A stretch of 60,944 nucleotides of DNA from Patescibacteria group bacterium UBA2023 (GCA_002335145.1 DDBV01000029.1:1-60944), one strand, 5' to 3'. Numbered from the stretch's first letter, positions 46,446 to 55,310 are shown. A program made the numbers and translations. Notes: a model not told the origin generated them from the sequence alone.

Positions 46446-46958
46446 ATGGCGAAGATTTCGCGTCCGAAGTCCCGACGTTACCTGTTCCAGTCGCTCTATG
46501 CGCGATCTACGGGTGCTGGGGAAATGGACGCCGGGACCTTTGAGGCGAGTTTTTTTGAGTCCGAATACGTGGAGTCTCTCGATCGTCCGTATATAGACGA
46601 TGCGTACCATGGGGTCATCGAGCGACAGTCGCTACTGCTCAATATTCTCGAACGCTACGCGCCACGCTTTGCAATGGAGAGCATCCCCCGTGCCAATCTC
46701 GTGATCGCGTGTCTCGCGCTCTACGAGATGTTTTTTCTGCGGATTGACACGATTCCTGAGAAAGTGGTAATCAACGAGGCGCTCGAACTCGCGAAGACCT
46801 ACTCGGACCCCGCATTCAAGACCCTGCTCAACGGTGTACTGAATGCGGCGAAAAATGACCGGGAGACTATCCTCTCGTCACAGGAGACGCTCATCCGGAA
46901 ACCGTATACTTTCTTATTCGCCGACCATGTCGCCGAAACAGCACCCAGTGAATCGTAA
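46446..46958 (+). CDS. nusB: Transcription antitermination factor NusB
   Basis: The 170-aa all-helical protein starts KISRPKSRRYLFQSLYARST and has the NusB core: HGVIERQSLLLNILERYAPR, then IPRANLVIACLALYEMFFL, the conserved PEKVVINEALELAKTYSD and FKTLLNGVLNAAKND. It forms a heterodimer with NusE/S10 for rRNA antitermination. It ends with an overlap into rnc. An upstream TTG/ATG would lengthen the N-terminus but is not needed. It has no UGA codon. Confidence 0.93.
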   Translation: MAKISRPKSRRYLFQSLYARSTGAGEMDAGTFEASFFESEYVESLDRPYIDDAYHGVIERQSLLLNILERYAPRFAMESIPRANLVIACLALYEMFFLRIDTIPEKVVINEALELAKTYSDPAFKTLLNGVLNAAKNDRETILSSQETLIRKPYTFLFADHVAETAPSES

Positions 46959-47685
46959 GGAGTTCGAAGCGACTGTGGAAACATTTCTGCGATCGCTTGG
47001 CATTCCTTTCTCAAGCATCGAACCATACGCGCTCGCGTTCGTCCACCGCTCGGCGGTGAACGAGATTCCTGAGCGTTTCCCGGAACATAACGAACGACTG
47101 GAGTTCCTCGGAGATGCGGTCCTCGAACTCATCATCACGAACCGACTCTTTCACGATTTTCCCACCGAACCCGAAGGGCGGCTCACGGATATCCGTAGCG
47201 CGCTCGTGCGAGGCACGAATCTCGGACCGATCGCCGAACGGCTCGGATTTCCCGATCTGCTCGTGATGTCTCGATGAGAACTCGCAACGGGAGGCAAGCA
47301 TAATCCGGTCATTCTTGCTGACACTTTCGAGGCCTTCCTCGGGGCGGTATACCTCGACATCGGCTACGATGCGGCCCGAGAATTCGTATTGCGCGAGCTC
47401 TATCCCACAGTGGAAGCTATCCTGGAGAAGGGGCTCTACATCGATCCGAAATCCCATTTACAAGAGCTCACCCAGCGGCGATTCGGCGTGCCACCCCGAT
47501 ACGATGTCCTCTCTGAGGCGGGAGCGGACCACGACAAAACCTACACGATCGGCGCGTATGTGGGCGAGTCGCTCCTCGGGCTCGGGACGGGATCGAGCAA
47601 GAAAAAAGCCCAGCAAGATGCGGCCGAATCTGCAATTGATCGGAAACACCAGTGGATAGGACATAAAAACGAGGAGGATGAATAA
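46927..47685 (+). CDS. rnc: Ribonuclease III
   Basis: The 252-aa protein has the RNase III catalytic signature NERLEFLGDAVLELIITN and the second acidic site LADTFEAFLGAVYLD, then a C-terminal dsRNA-binding domain (SHLQELTQRRFGVPPRYDVL, GTGSSKKKAQQDAAESAI). The UGA codon lies in VMSR-G-ELATGGKHNP, where the family has a conserved GE. It processes rRNA and mRNA duplexes. It overlaps nusB by 32 nt. Confidence 0.96.
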
Positions 47686-47688
47686 CTC

Positions 47689-47718
47689 CATGAGATGAGG
47701 AAAAATCTTCATCTCATG
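47689..47718 (+). terminator. AT-rich hairpin after rnc
   Basis: CATGAGATGA and TCATCTCATG form a perfect 10-bp stem with a 10-nt loop. It has no long T run, so it may be an mRNA stabiliser or a weak terminator. Confidence 0.5.
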
Positions 47719-47769
47719 ACCGCCCAGTTGGAATGGAGTACGAAAAGTCGAGACCTTGAAAATTCTTTT

Positions 47770-47797
47770 TTGACTCTCGTGGTATCTTTCATATAAT
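47770..47797 (+). promoter_or_regulatory. Promoter of rpmH
   Basis: TTGACT and TATAAT are 16 nt apart. The predicted start is about 20 nt before the rpmH ATG. Confidence 0.8.
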
Positions 47798-47823
47798 ACC
47801 GCCACTCTTTTTAGACGGAAATT

Positions 47824-48066
47824 ATGCTTTCGAAATTCAAGAAGCGCAAGCGCCTGCGGACGCACGGATTCCTCTCCCGCTCCACTACTGCGACCGGGAA
47901 GAATGTCCTCAAGGCTCGACGACAGAAGGGACGGCACGTCCTGACTGTAAGCTATGCCAAGCGATACCAGACGACCAAGGGGAAGTCCAAACTCCACATC
48001 GTTGCCGGAGGGACGGCACGTTTCGTGACCCACCCAGGATCCAATGAGCGATTCCGCGCGAGCTAA
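47824..48066 (+). CDS. rpmH: Ribosomal protein bL34 with C-terminal extension
   Basis: The 80-aa protein contains the bL34 core [20 protein letters not shown] and then [18 protein letters not shown]. Typical bL34 is 44-46 residues and ends at this point. Here a further 30-40 basic residues follow ([20 protein letters not shown], then [17 protein letters not shown]). The gene begins the canonical rpmH-rnpA-yidC order and has a strong promoter. Confidence 0.88.
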   Translation: MLSKFKKRKRLRTHGFLSRSTTATGKNVLKARRQKGRHVLTVSYAKRYQTTKGKSKLHIVAGGTARFVTHPGSNERFRAS

Positions 48067-48075
48067 ACACACCGT

Positions 48076-48420
48076 ATGATCGCCAAACGCTACCGTCTCT
48101 CGGAGCGCGAAGTCAAAAGGGTCCTCGTCCGGGGGAAGCCCTTTTTTTCGTGAATCTTTGCCGCAACAATCCTCGCGAACCGCGAAGACCGTCTCCAGAC
48201 CGGGATCATTCTCTCAGGAAAGCACGTAGCGACTGCGATCGATCGTAATTTTTTTCGCCGACGATTCTATGATGCGCTCCGACCCCTCTGTGACAGCCTT
48301 CGTGCAGACTTGGTAGTACGAGCAAAAAAAGGCATAAAACTCTCTCGACGCGACTCTCGCTCGGTCGAGACATTCGACCGAGATCTCCATGCGCTCGTAT
48401 CATCCATCCCAAGGCTCTAA
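48076..48420 (+). CDS. rnpA: Ribonuclease P protein component
   Basis: The 114-aa basic protein shows the RnpA pattern: RYRLSEREVKRVLVRGKPFF, then the signature GKHVATAIDRNFFRRRFYDA, equivalent to the conserved K-x(4-6)-A-x-x-R-N-x-x-x-R-R. One UGA, in FFS-G-IF, is read as glycine; this is the region where the usual G/S precedes a strand. It binds the RNase P RNA for tRNA 5' maturation. It sits between rpmH and yidC, as in most bacteria. Confidence 0.92.
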
Positions 48421-48430
48421 CTATTCCCCT

Positions 48431-49603
48431 ATGTCCAACCCGAAATTCCTCAATATCCTGCTTATCGCGGTTCTCACGATATTCATCGTACAGACCTTCT
48501 TCGCGAAGCCAGCCGAAGTAGAGACTATCCCGAGTGATACAGTCTCGATCGAGGTCTCCGCACGTGAGTACGCAATCCCCGATCTGCCCGCACTCGCAAT
48601 CAGCAATACCACCGCCACGCCAGTAGAAATTGACACGTGTCGAGATATTATGATCGAGCGCGACGGGCTCGCGATTTCGGATCTGCCTGAGCAATTCTGT
48701 CAGAGAATTCCCGTAGCATCAAATGCGACCGGAGCGGTAGACCTCTCCGACATCTCGCGACTCTTCTTGTCTCCTGCACGCTTCTCGGCAAAACTCTCGC
48801 AAAGCGGCACCGTCGTGAGCGCAGCATCATTCGACATCGAGGAAGTAGGAGCATTCCGGGGATTCTTCCGCACTATTCTCTACGCGCCACTCTACAACCT
48901 CTTCGCATGGCTCATAGACAATCTCCCAGATCATTCTCTGGGACTTGCCATCATTATCGTGACAATCGGAATACGACTCCTCCTGCTCAAGCCACAGCAG
49001 CACATGCTCGAAAACACCCGCCGCATGCAAGAACTTCAGCCGCGAGTCAAAGCATTGCAGGAGCGACACAAGGACGACCAATCCAAACTCGGAATGGAGT
49101 TGCTCGATCTTTACAAGAAGGAGGGGATAAACCCCCTCGGATCGTTTTTGCCACTCCTCCTGCAACTGCCGATCCTGATCATGCTCTACTCCGTGATTCT
49201 GCATATCGAGAGTCCGACCAATGCGTATTTCCTCTACGCGCCGCTTGCAGGATTCGATGTCGAAAGCATTAATACAGACTTTCTCGGTCTCGGACTCGCG
49301 AGTATCGGAAGTGATGCAGCGATCATCATGGCCGTCCTGGTGGGAGGACTCCAGGCACTCCAAGGATGGCTCTCCATGCCTCCAGAGACCGAGAAAAAAC
49401 CAGCAAAGAAGTCATCGGACGAGAACGAACCCACAATGCCGGATGCTGCCGCCATGAGTCGGGCAATGCTCTTTATCCTCCCTCCGATCGTGGGAGTATC
49501 GGTCTACTTCTTTCCGCTCGGAGTCGGACTCTACTGGCTCGTGAATACAGCTTTCATGATCGCTCAACAGCTCGTAGTAAACCGAAAGAAAAATCGCGCG
49601 TAA
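48431..49603 (+). CDS. yidC: Membrane protein insertase YidC
   Basis: The 390-aa protein has an N-terminal helix, a periplasmic-side domain of about 110 residues and a YidC/Oxa1 core. The core has ILYAPLYNLFAWLIDNLPDH, the conserved helix SLGLAIIIVTIGIRLLLLKP, a cytosolic hairpin (LENTRRMQELQPRVKALQER, GMELLDLYKKEGINPLGSFL), QLPILIMLYSV and VGVSVYFFPLGVGLYWLVN. The conserved arginine of the groove is present in IGIRLLLLKP. The extracellular domain is shorter than in E. coli. It has no UGA and is followed by a strong terminator. Confidence 0.95.
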   Translation: MSNPKFLNILLIAVLTIFIVQTFFAKPAEVETIPSDTVSIEVSAREYAIPDLPALAISNTTATPVEIDTCRDIMIERDGLAISDLPEQFCQRIPVASNATGAVDLSDISRLFLSPARFSAKLSQSGTVVSAASFDIEEVGAFRGFFRTILYAPLYNLFAWLIDNLPDHSLGLAIIIVTIGIRLLLLKPQQHMLENTRRMQELQPRVKALQERHKDDQSKLGMELLDLYKKEGINPLGSFLPLLLQLPILIMLYSVILHIESPTNAYFLYAPLAGFDVESINTDFLGLGLASIGSDAAIIMAVLVGGLQALQGWLSMPPETEKKPAKKSSDENEPTMPDAAAMSRAMLFILPPIVGVSVYFFPLGVGLYWLVNTAFMIAQQLVVNRKKNRA

Positions 49604-49609
49604 CACCCG

Positions 49610-49637
49610 AACCCCTCCGGAATCCGGAGGGGTTTTC
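49610..49637 (+). terminator. Hairpin terminator after yidC
   Basis: AACCCCTCCGG and CCGGAGGGGTT form an 11-bp stem with loop AAT, followed by TTT. Confidence 0.92.
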
Positions 49638-49691
49638 GATTTGCATTCGGTCTCTCGGTCGGTATGATCCATCCACTCTGTCCCATTCAGC

Positions 49692-50285
49692 ATGCCCGAA
49701 AGCCTCAAGAAGCTCATCGACCTCATCGGATTTCTCCCGGGCATCGGAGAGAAAACCGCTACGAAGCTCGCCCTCTTCCTCCTGCGCGCACACCCGGCCT
49801 ATGCCGAGAATCTCGGATCGGCTATCGCGAGACTCCAATCTGAACTCCATGAGTGCGAACGGTGTCACAGCGTCTGCGACCGGAACGAAATGCGATGTTC
49901 GATCTGCCGAGACGAAGCACGCGAACGCACGACCCTCTGTGTGGTGGAAGACTACCTGGATCTCGTCGCAATCGAGCGACTCGGGATATTCTCCGGCAGC
50001 TACCACGTACTCGGCGGAGCGATCTCTCCAGCAAACGGCGTGATGACGGACGACCTGCATATCGATACACTCCTTCGGCGAGTCTCGAGCGAGCCGATAG
50101 AAGAGCTCATCCTCGCCACGAACGCCAATCTCGAAGGTGAAGCAACTGCTCTCTATATCGAGGAAAATCTCCCGAAAGACCGAGACCTCCGGATATCGAG
50201 ACTCTCTCGGGGGCTGCCGAACGCGGGATACATAGAATATGCCGATGATGTAACGCTCGTAAGCGCGTTCAAGGGAAGGCGGTAA
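49692..50285 (+). CDS. recR: Recombination protein RecR
   Basis: The 197-aa protein has the N-terminal helix-hairpin-helix (FLPGIGEKTATKLALFLL), a C4 zinc motif (CERCHSVCDRNEMRCSIC), a Toprim domain with LCVVEDYLDLVAIERLGIFS and YHVLGGAISPANGV, and the C-terminal Walker B-like region ending RLSRGLPNAGYIEYADDVTL. It loads RecA at gaps with RecO. It stands alone between terminators, with rsmI 40 nt downstream. It has no UGA codon. Confidence 0.96.
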   Translation: MPESLKKLIDLIGFLPGIGEKTATKLALFLLRAHPAYAENLGSAIARLQSELHECERCHSVCDRNEMRCSICRDEARERTTLCVVEDYLDLVAIERLGIFSGSYHVLGGAISPANGVMTDDLHIDTLLRRVSSEPIEELILATNANLEGEATALYIEENLPKDRDLRISRLSRGLPNAGYIEYADDVTLVSAFKGRR

Positions 50286-50325
50286 AGACTCACGTGATCT
50301 CCTTATAACCTCATCGTCTTCGCTC

Positions 50326-50994
50326 ATGCTCTCCGTCGTCTCCACACCGATCGGTCACCTCGAAGACATTACCTACCGTGCCGTTCGCACCCTGCGCGAG
50401 GCGGATGTAATCGCCTGCGAAGACACCCGTGTCACGGGCAAGCTCCTGAAAGCCTACGAAATAACCACCCCGATGACGAGCTTCCATGGACACACGTCGG
50501 ATGCGAAGATCGTCCGCCTGGTAGAAGAGATGCTCGCAGGCAGACACGTGGCACTGGTATCGGATGCTGGGACGCCCGGAATATCTGATCCTGGATTCGG
50601 CCTCATTGCCCGTGCTGCCGAGGCGGGGGTCCGAATCGAACCGATCCCATGAGCATCGGCTGTCCTTTCGGCTCTCGTTGGCTCGGGATTCGATACCCAC
50701 CACTTCCTCTACCTCGGATTTCTCCCAATCAAGAAGGGGCGTCAGACCCTTCTACGGCAGATGGCCGAGATGCCTTGTACGATCGTGTTCTACGAGTCGG
50801 TCCACCGTATCAGGAAAACTCTCGACGAACTCGCGACTTTTCTCGGTCCAGACCGTCGGATTGCCATAGGACGCGAGCTCACCAAGATGCACGAGGAGTT
50901 TGTCCGTGGGACGGCAACAGAAGTGGCCGCGCACTTTGAGACGCGCGAACCACGCGGCGAATTCGTTATCGTCGTAGAGCGTCCGAGAGACTAA
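50326..50994 (+). CDS. rsmI: 16S rRNA (cytidine-1402-2'-O)-methyltransferase
   Basis: The 222-aa protein matches RsmI of the tetrapyrrole-methylase fold: LSVVSTPIGHLEDITYRAVR, VIACEDTRVTGKLL, the SAM-binding LVSDAGTPGISDPGFGLI, and IP-G-ASAVLSALVGSGF, where UGA encodes the conserved glycine of PGPSA. Then come HHFLYLGFLPIKKGRQTLLR and FYESVHRIRKTLDEL. Its smaller size reflects absence of the C-terminal domain of long homologues. It methylates the decoding centre in 16S rRNA. Confidence 0.95.
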
Positions 50995-51013
50995 GACACG
51001 CCTACTTACTATA

Positions 51014-51036
51014 CACTCCGAAGCGGGGTGTTTTTT
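51014..51036 (+). terminator. Hairpin terminator after rsmI
   Basis: CACTCCG and CGGGGTG pair around AAG and are followed by TTTTTT. Confidence 0.88.
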
Positions 51037-51100
51037 GTTCAAGTGGTATCGGCCTGAGATTTTTCGGAGTCTCGCGAGTGCTACCGCTCACTTCAACTCA

Positions 51101-51340
51101 ATGCTTCGATTCTCTTCATCCCCACCGTTCTCCGTGGATCAAAAACTCCTCCTGCGTTGGCTCCGAGCCACGGCCATCATTGCCGTCCCCGCGCTCGCAT
51201 CGCTCGCCTCGTCCTTGCAATCGGGAGAACCTATTTCGCTCTGAGTCCTCGTCGGGACGCTCGTCGCAAGCTTCGTAGATTTCATCCGCCGCTATGTGAC
51301 GGATTACTCAGTATCCGCGTCATGAGACCAAAGACGATAA
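51101..51340 (+). CDS. Small two-TM membrane protein, holin-like
   Basis: The 79-aa protein has two hydrophobic segments (LRATAIIAVPALASLASSL and LGVLVGTLVASFVDFI, where G is UGA) with a short polar hairpin, and a basic tail ending SVSASGDQRR. The second UGA is in the tail. It overlaps the next gene by 19 nt. Size, topology and tail resemble small holins, but no family match can be claimed. It heads a four-gene cluster ending in a papain-like peptidase. Confidence 0.6.
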
Positions 51341-51489
51341 CCCCCTGCGAATCTACTCTCGGAACGGTCTTCTCCACACTCGACCGGATCGATGCGGCAA
51401 TGCACGAGCTTCGATCTGCCGAGAGATCTGACGGACGCGGACGGGAAGCTTTCACCTATTCTACCGCTTTCGACCGCTTGCATGGATAA
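51322..51489 (+). CDS. Small soluble protein of the cassette
   Basis: This 55-aa protein (RPKTITPCESTLGTVFSTLD, then a helical segment) overlaps both neighbours by 19 and 8 nt, in a frame unlike either. It has no membrane helix. The tight overlaps are the best evidence that it is real. It could be a regulator or assembly factor of the cassette; the function is unknown. Confidence 0.45.
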   Translation: MRPKTITPCESTLGTVFSTLDRIDAAMHELRSAERSDGRGREAFTYSTAFDRLHG

Positions 51490-51748
51490 CATCCTCTCCT
51501 CTGTCCTCATTGACGCGCTTGCAGCCTCTCCGAGTCCGGTTCTGCTCGTACTGGCAATCTTCCAGGCCTACGAAATTTCACGACTCTCGAAGTCTCTCGA
51601 ACAAGCGAGCGCAAACGAGACCGAGAGAATCTTCCGACTCGTGGACGCAAACCAGCTCCAAACCGACGCCATTCGCGATCTCGCCACCGAAACCGCATTC
51701 GTCCGCATGCGGATCGAAGAACTCCCAGATCGAATCAATCTCCTCTAA
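51482..51748 (+). CDS. UviB/BhlA-like membrane protein with coiled coil
   Basis: The 88-aa protein has an N-terminal hydrophobic segment (LIDALAASPSPVLLVLAIFQ) followed by a long amphipathic helix with coiled-coil features (SRLSKSLEQASANETERIFR). It ends in VRMRIEELPDRINLL. This layout of one membrane helix plus a charged coil is found in BhlA/UviB-like holin-type proteins of phages and bacteriocin clusters. The similarity is architectural, not proven. The gene is directly upstream of the papain-like peptidase. Confidence 0.55.
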   Translation: MDNILSSVLIDALAASPSPVLLVLAIFQAYEISRLSKSLEQASANETERIFRLVDANQLQTDAIRDLATETAFVRMRIEELPDRINLL

Positions 51749-51755
51749 TACCCCT

Positions 51756-52472
51756 ATGGAACAACGAACCAACGAAACTCTCCCGCCCGAATGATACATA
51801 TCCATTGACGCGCCCGATATTCGGGACTACCGATATGAAGTGACATTTGGATCGATAGAACCCCTCTCGGACCACCTCCCATTCCCCGTGATCGATATAC
51901 AGAACCAAGGGGCAAAAGCCTCGACGCGGATGGCCTGCGGACAATTCGCTCTCGCGCATGTGATCAACGCTCAGAACCGTATCCGAGCTGCTGCAGACAA
52001 GACCGACTACATCCCGAGAGATGCTTCGAGAGAATGGTCGCGCCTTGCACAGAAAAATTCCACGATCCTGACCGAAGGCACCACGCTCCAGTCGAATCTC
52101 GCCGATGCCGTATCGCACGAAGCGGTTACGGGATATGCCGTGGTTCAGACCCGCGAAGAAATTGAGCATGCTCTCGCCCACCAGCGGTACATATATACAG
52201 GGTCTGCCTCTGGAGATTGGAAAGCTGTCCGCGATACCAAGCGGTACAAGGTTCGTCGCGATGGAAAATTCGTGGGGCACATCATCGCCGTTGGGAGCTA
52301 TACGGACGAATGAGTGCTCGCAATCAATAGCTATGGCCCAAGAAACGGTATATTTTTTATCGATTGGCAGACGTTTCTCAACCACTTCTACACCAAGTAC
52401 GCCATCTGCGATGCACGCGATGAGAGAGCCTTCGCTCAGTACCGTGAGGCAATAGGGAAGCGCGGACGCTAG
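51756..52472 (+). CDS. Papain-like cysteine peptidase
   Basis: The 238-aa protein has a cysteine-peptidase triad in the papain/C39 order: IQNQGAKASTRMACGQFALA with Cys61, FVGHIIAVGSYTDEGVLAIN with His175, and Asn191 in INSYGPRNGIFFID. The C-x-x-x-A-x-x-x, H-x-x-x-V-G and N-S-x-G pattern is characteristic. There is no signal peptide. Two UGA glycines occur, one at residue 13 and one between the catalytic His and Asn. With three small upstream genes it forms a holin/endolysin-like or toxin-like cassette. Its stop interlocks with that of the histidine kinase. Confidence 0.72.
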
Positions 52473-53731
52473 GATTTTCCGCTCTTCGCGACCGTCCGAC
52501 TGCGCGAGGAAAACTCGACCATGACGGTGGTCCCGACACCTTCTTCGCTTGCGATGACGAGATTCCAGCCGAGCGTATCGACAATCTTCTTCGCAAGCGA
52601 CAGTCCGAGTCCGCTCCCCTCGAATCCAGAGTGACAGACCTGTTTAGCCCGAAAGAAGCGATCGAACACGCGCTCAAGCTCGCGTGACGGTATGCCAATC
52701 CCCGTATCAGCGATCGTCACATTGGTATAGTCACAACGGATGGTGATCGTTCCACCGTCACGATTGTACTTTACCGCGTTTCGCACGATGTTTCCGAGAA
52801 GCATACCGATATACTTCTTCGGTGCTTCCACCGTTGGACGCGAGTTATAGCGTCGATTGATTGTAATATGTTTCGCACGGATGAGTGATTCGCATTCCAG
52901 AAGTGCTGCCTCAATCTCCGGCACGATGGGAATGAGATCGTGTTCGACCGTGGGTTGGATAGATGCGAGTTCTATCAGGCCATCGATAATCTCGGTCATG
53001 CGCGTGACTTCCAAACGGGCGGATTCGACCGTCCGTCGATCGAATTCTTCGGTCGCAAGGAGGTATTGCATGCCGGAATCAACCACCGAGAGAGGCGTCT
53101 TGAGCTCGTGCCCAGCATTATGAACGAACGCTTCGAGATCGTCAAGGACCGATTCAACAGGTCGGAAGGTACTGCGAACGAATGCAATGAGTATGAAATA
53201 CAATCCGAACGAGACGAGCGCGACAAAGGGAACGAGAACGACAATATCCTGGTAGATAAACTGCGATGGCGTATCGACACGCTCCGTAATATAAGCGACG
53301 TATCGGCTATCATTGCGGATGAATGGAATCTTGAAAGCAAAGTATTCCGTTCCTTCGACTCGAATTCTGAGTGGAGAATCCGAAAAGTTGATGTGCTGAA
53401 TCTCGGACTCGAGAAACCCTATTCTAAATCGGTCGACAATGACCTTCATCACATCGCGATCGGAATGGTTCTTGATCACGAGAGAGAGCCGACGCGATAT
53501 CTCATGACGCCGCTGGGCCGAGAGGGATTCTACGGCGAGATCGCCCGAGAGGATTCGGGACATAGAGGCGATCTTGTACTGGAATTCCGCCGTCTGCTGA
53601 GACTGTCGCCACCACCAGAGGCCATACGAGAGCGCGATACCGAAAAACAGGAAGAACCCGAAAAGCGCGAGCGTGAAGAACGCCGCGATTCGCCTGGAAC
53701 GCTGCTGGAGTTCGCGCTTATTCGAGTACAT
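52469..53731 (-). CDS. Sensor histidine kinase
   Basis: The 420-aa protein has an N-terminal helix (about 14-40), an extracellular sensor domain of about 110 residues, and a second helix (about 165-185). A HisKA domain with phospho-acceptor H208 in FVHNAGHELKTPLSVVDSGM follows, then an HATPase domain with N-box NIVRNAVKYNRDGGTI, G1 VTIADTGIGIPSRE, FDRFFRAKQ and G2 GSGLGLSLAKKIV. It pairs with the response regulator upstream, which overlaps it by 14 nt. There is no HAMP domain. The stimulus is unknown. It has no UGA. Confidence 0.93.
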   Translation of the reverse strand: MYSNKRELQQRSRRIAAFFTLALFGFFLFFGIALSYGLWWWRQSQQTAEFQYKIASMSRILSGDLAVESLSAQRRHEISRRLSLVIKNHSDRDVMKVIVDRFRIGFLESEIQHINFSDSPLRIRVEGTEYFAFKIPFIRNDSRYVAYITERVDTPSQFIYQDIVVLVPFVALVSFGLYFILIAFVRSTFRPVESVLDDLEAFVHNAGHELKTPLSVVDSGMQYLLATEEFDRRTVESARLEVTRMTEIIDGLIELASIQPTVEHDLIPIVPEIEAALLECESLIRAKHITINRRYNSRPTVEAPKKYIGMLLGNIVRNAVKYNRDGGTITIRCDYTNVTIADTGIGIPSRELERVFDRFFRAKQVCHSGFEGSGLGLSLAKKIVDTLGWNLVIASEEGVGTTVMVEFSSRSRTVAKSGKS

Positions 53732-54431
53732 CGTCGTTCGGAGGCATCTGGGTACATTCGACCGTGAGAGCATACCCGAATCCCTTACGGGTCGTGATCG
53801 CCTCGACACCGAGTTTTTTGCGGAGGTATCCGATATAGACATCGAGCGTCTTGGTCGTGGAGAATTCATCAGGATTCCCCCAGACTTCGCGCAGGAGCTC
53901 TTCGCGCGAGACCACCTGTCCAGCGCGGTGTGCGAGGTACGAGAGAAGCTCGTACTCCCGACCCGAGCATTCGAGCGATTCTCCATGCCATGCGACCTGT
54001 CGGCGGTCGGCATCAATGACGAGCGGCCCAACGGTAATGACCGTTTCAACCCGTCACTGGGAGCGACGAACGAGACTCTCGATCCGAGCGAGCAGCTCGC
54101 GGTAGTCGAACGGCTTGGTGAGATAGTCGTCAGCCCCAACAGACAATCCCGCGACGACATCCTCCGTGCGGGAGCGGGACGTGAGCATGAGAATCGGCAC
54201 CGTCTTGCCATCCCGCCGTATCGCCTCGGCAACGGCGAGCCCATCCATCTCCGGAAGTCCGATATCGAGAATGACACAGTGGTATTCTCCGGTGACCGCC
54301 TCATATAGCCCTTGCTTCCCATCCGGCACAACCCGGACCTCGTAGTCTTTGAGGGCGAGATACCGCTCTATGTTTTCCGCGAGAGGGACATAATCCTCGA
54401 CAAGCAGGATCGAAATCTTGGGACGCCTCAT
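53718..54431 (-). CDS. OmpR-family response regulator
   Basis: The 237-aa protein has a receiver domain: ISILLVEDYVPLAENIERYL, the phospho-acceptor D56 in CVILDIGLPEMDGLAV, the T in ILMLTSRS and the conserved K in LTKPFDYRELL. A UGA-encoded glycine at 126 links to a winged-helix DNA-binding domain (SGREYELLSYLAHRAGQVVS, TKTLDVYIGYLRKKLG). Without recoding the gene would split between the receiver and effector domains. It controls an unknown regulon with the adjacent kinase. Confidence 0.93.
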
Positions 54432-54504
54432 GGAACGGATCGTAAGAAAATACATTCCGCGCGATTATATGCGCGAATATCGCGAAAAACAACTTTCGTT
54501 CGAA

Positions 54505-54532
54505 TTGACCTCGCGACCATTTCGCTTACAAT
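54505..54532 (+). promoter_or_regulatory. Promoter of tRNA-Leu
   Basis: TTGACC and TACAAT are 16 nt apart. The predicted start lies close to the tRNA 5' end at 54544. Confidence 0.65.
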
Positions 54533-54543
54533 CGTGGCCGCCA

Positions 54544-54626
54544 GCCGGGATGGTGAAATGGTAGACACACGGGTCTTAGAAGCCCGCGCCTATGGCGTGA
54601 GAGTTCGATTCTCTCTCCCGGCACCA
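54544..54626 (+). tRNA. tRNA-Leu (anticodon UAG)
   Basis: The acceptor arm is GCCGGGA with TCCCGGC. There is a long variable arm, an anticodon stem CGGGT/GCCCG enclosing CTTAGAA (anticodon TAG), and a T-loop with GTTCGATTC. CCA is encoded at 54624-54626. The class II form and UAG anticodon assign it to leucine (CUN codons). A hairpin terminator follows. Confidence 0.95.
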
Positions 54627-54640
54627 TAATACGACACGAG

Positions 54641-54669
54641 AAAAACCCTCCAAAATTCGGAGGGTTTTT
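54641..54669 (+). terminator. Hairpin terminator after tRNA-Leu
   Basis: AAAAACCCTCC and GGAGGGTTTTT flank AAAATTC. Confidence 0.92.
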
Positions 54670-54735
54670 CGTAAGAAACAGGCAAGAATCCAACGAAGAA
54701 TGGTGCCTTTGTCCATCTTCGGGCATCGTATTAAG

Positions 54736-55275
54736 CTACTGGGGGCCGATCTGCCGACCCGTCTCCTCGCTCAACTCCCTGAGAGCATCCCGAGCAGCCT
54801 GTCCCGGAACGATAGACCCGAGCACACCCGGAATGGATCATGCCTGCATATCCACTCCTTCGGATCCTTCGGAGCTCTCCGTGCCCTTGTCTTCGGCGAG
54901 TGTCTGGCGGCGAGCTTCCTGGTTCTCAGCTATCTTTTCGCGAACTTCATCGGCATCATTTCCCTGAAGTACCAAATCTTTCATCTCGTGCTGCTGGACA
55001 AAGAGAGCCTCAAGATCTCTCCTCAGACGCTCAGCCGCTACTTGGTTTCCGGCTTCGAGATTGATCTTCACGAGATTGATCTTCGCATCGACTTCCTGAC
55101 GAAGTGCATTGTTCGCGGACATCAGAGCAGTGTCGGCCGTGGACTCTCTCGTGAGCAATCCGGAATTTTTGGTCGTTTCGATCGCGGTCGTGATCGCATC
55201 ACGGTTACGATCGGCGGTCGATTGGAGTTTCTCGGCGGTATCATTGGCCGAACGCATCATGTCTGGATTGGTCAT
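54736..55275 (-). CDS. Hypothetical coiled-coil protein
   Basis: With one UGA glycine the protein is 179 residues, rich in Ala, Glu, Gln and Lys with a heptad-like pattern (TNPDMMRSANDTAEKLQSTA, RQEVDAKINLVKINLEAGNQ, LRRDLEALFVQQHEMKDLVL). It ends RELSEETGRQIGPQ. There is no signal peptide or membrane helix. Without the UGA codon it would end at EGVDMQA and lose 33 residues. I recognise no family. Confidence 0.65.
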
Positions 55276-55310
55276 GGTATGGGAAGATGAAAAAAAATAT
55301 TTCTTGCGGT

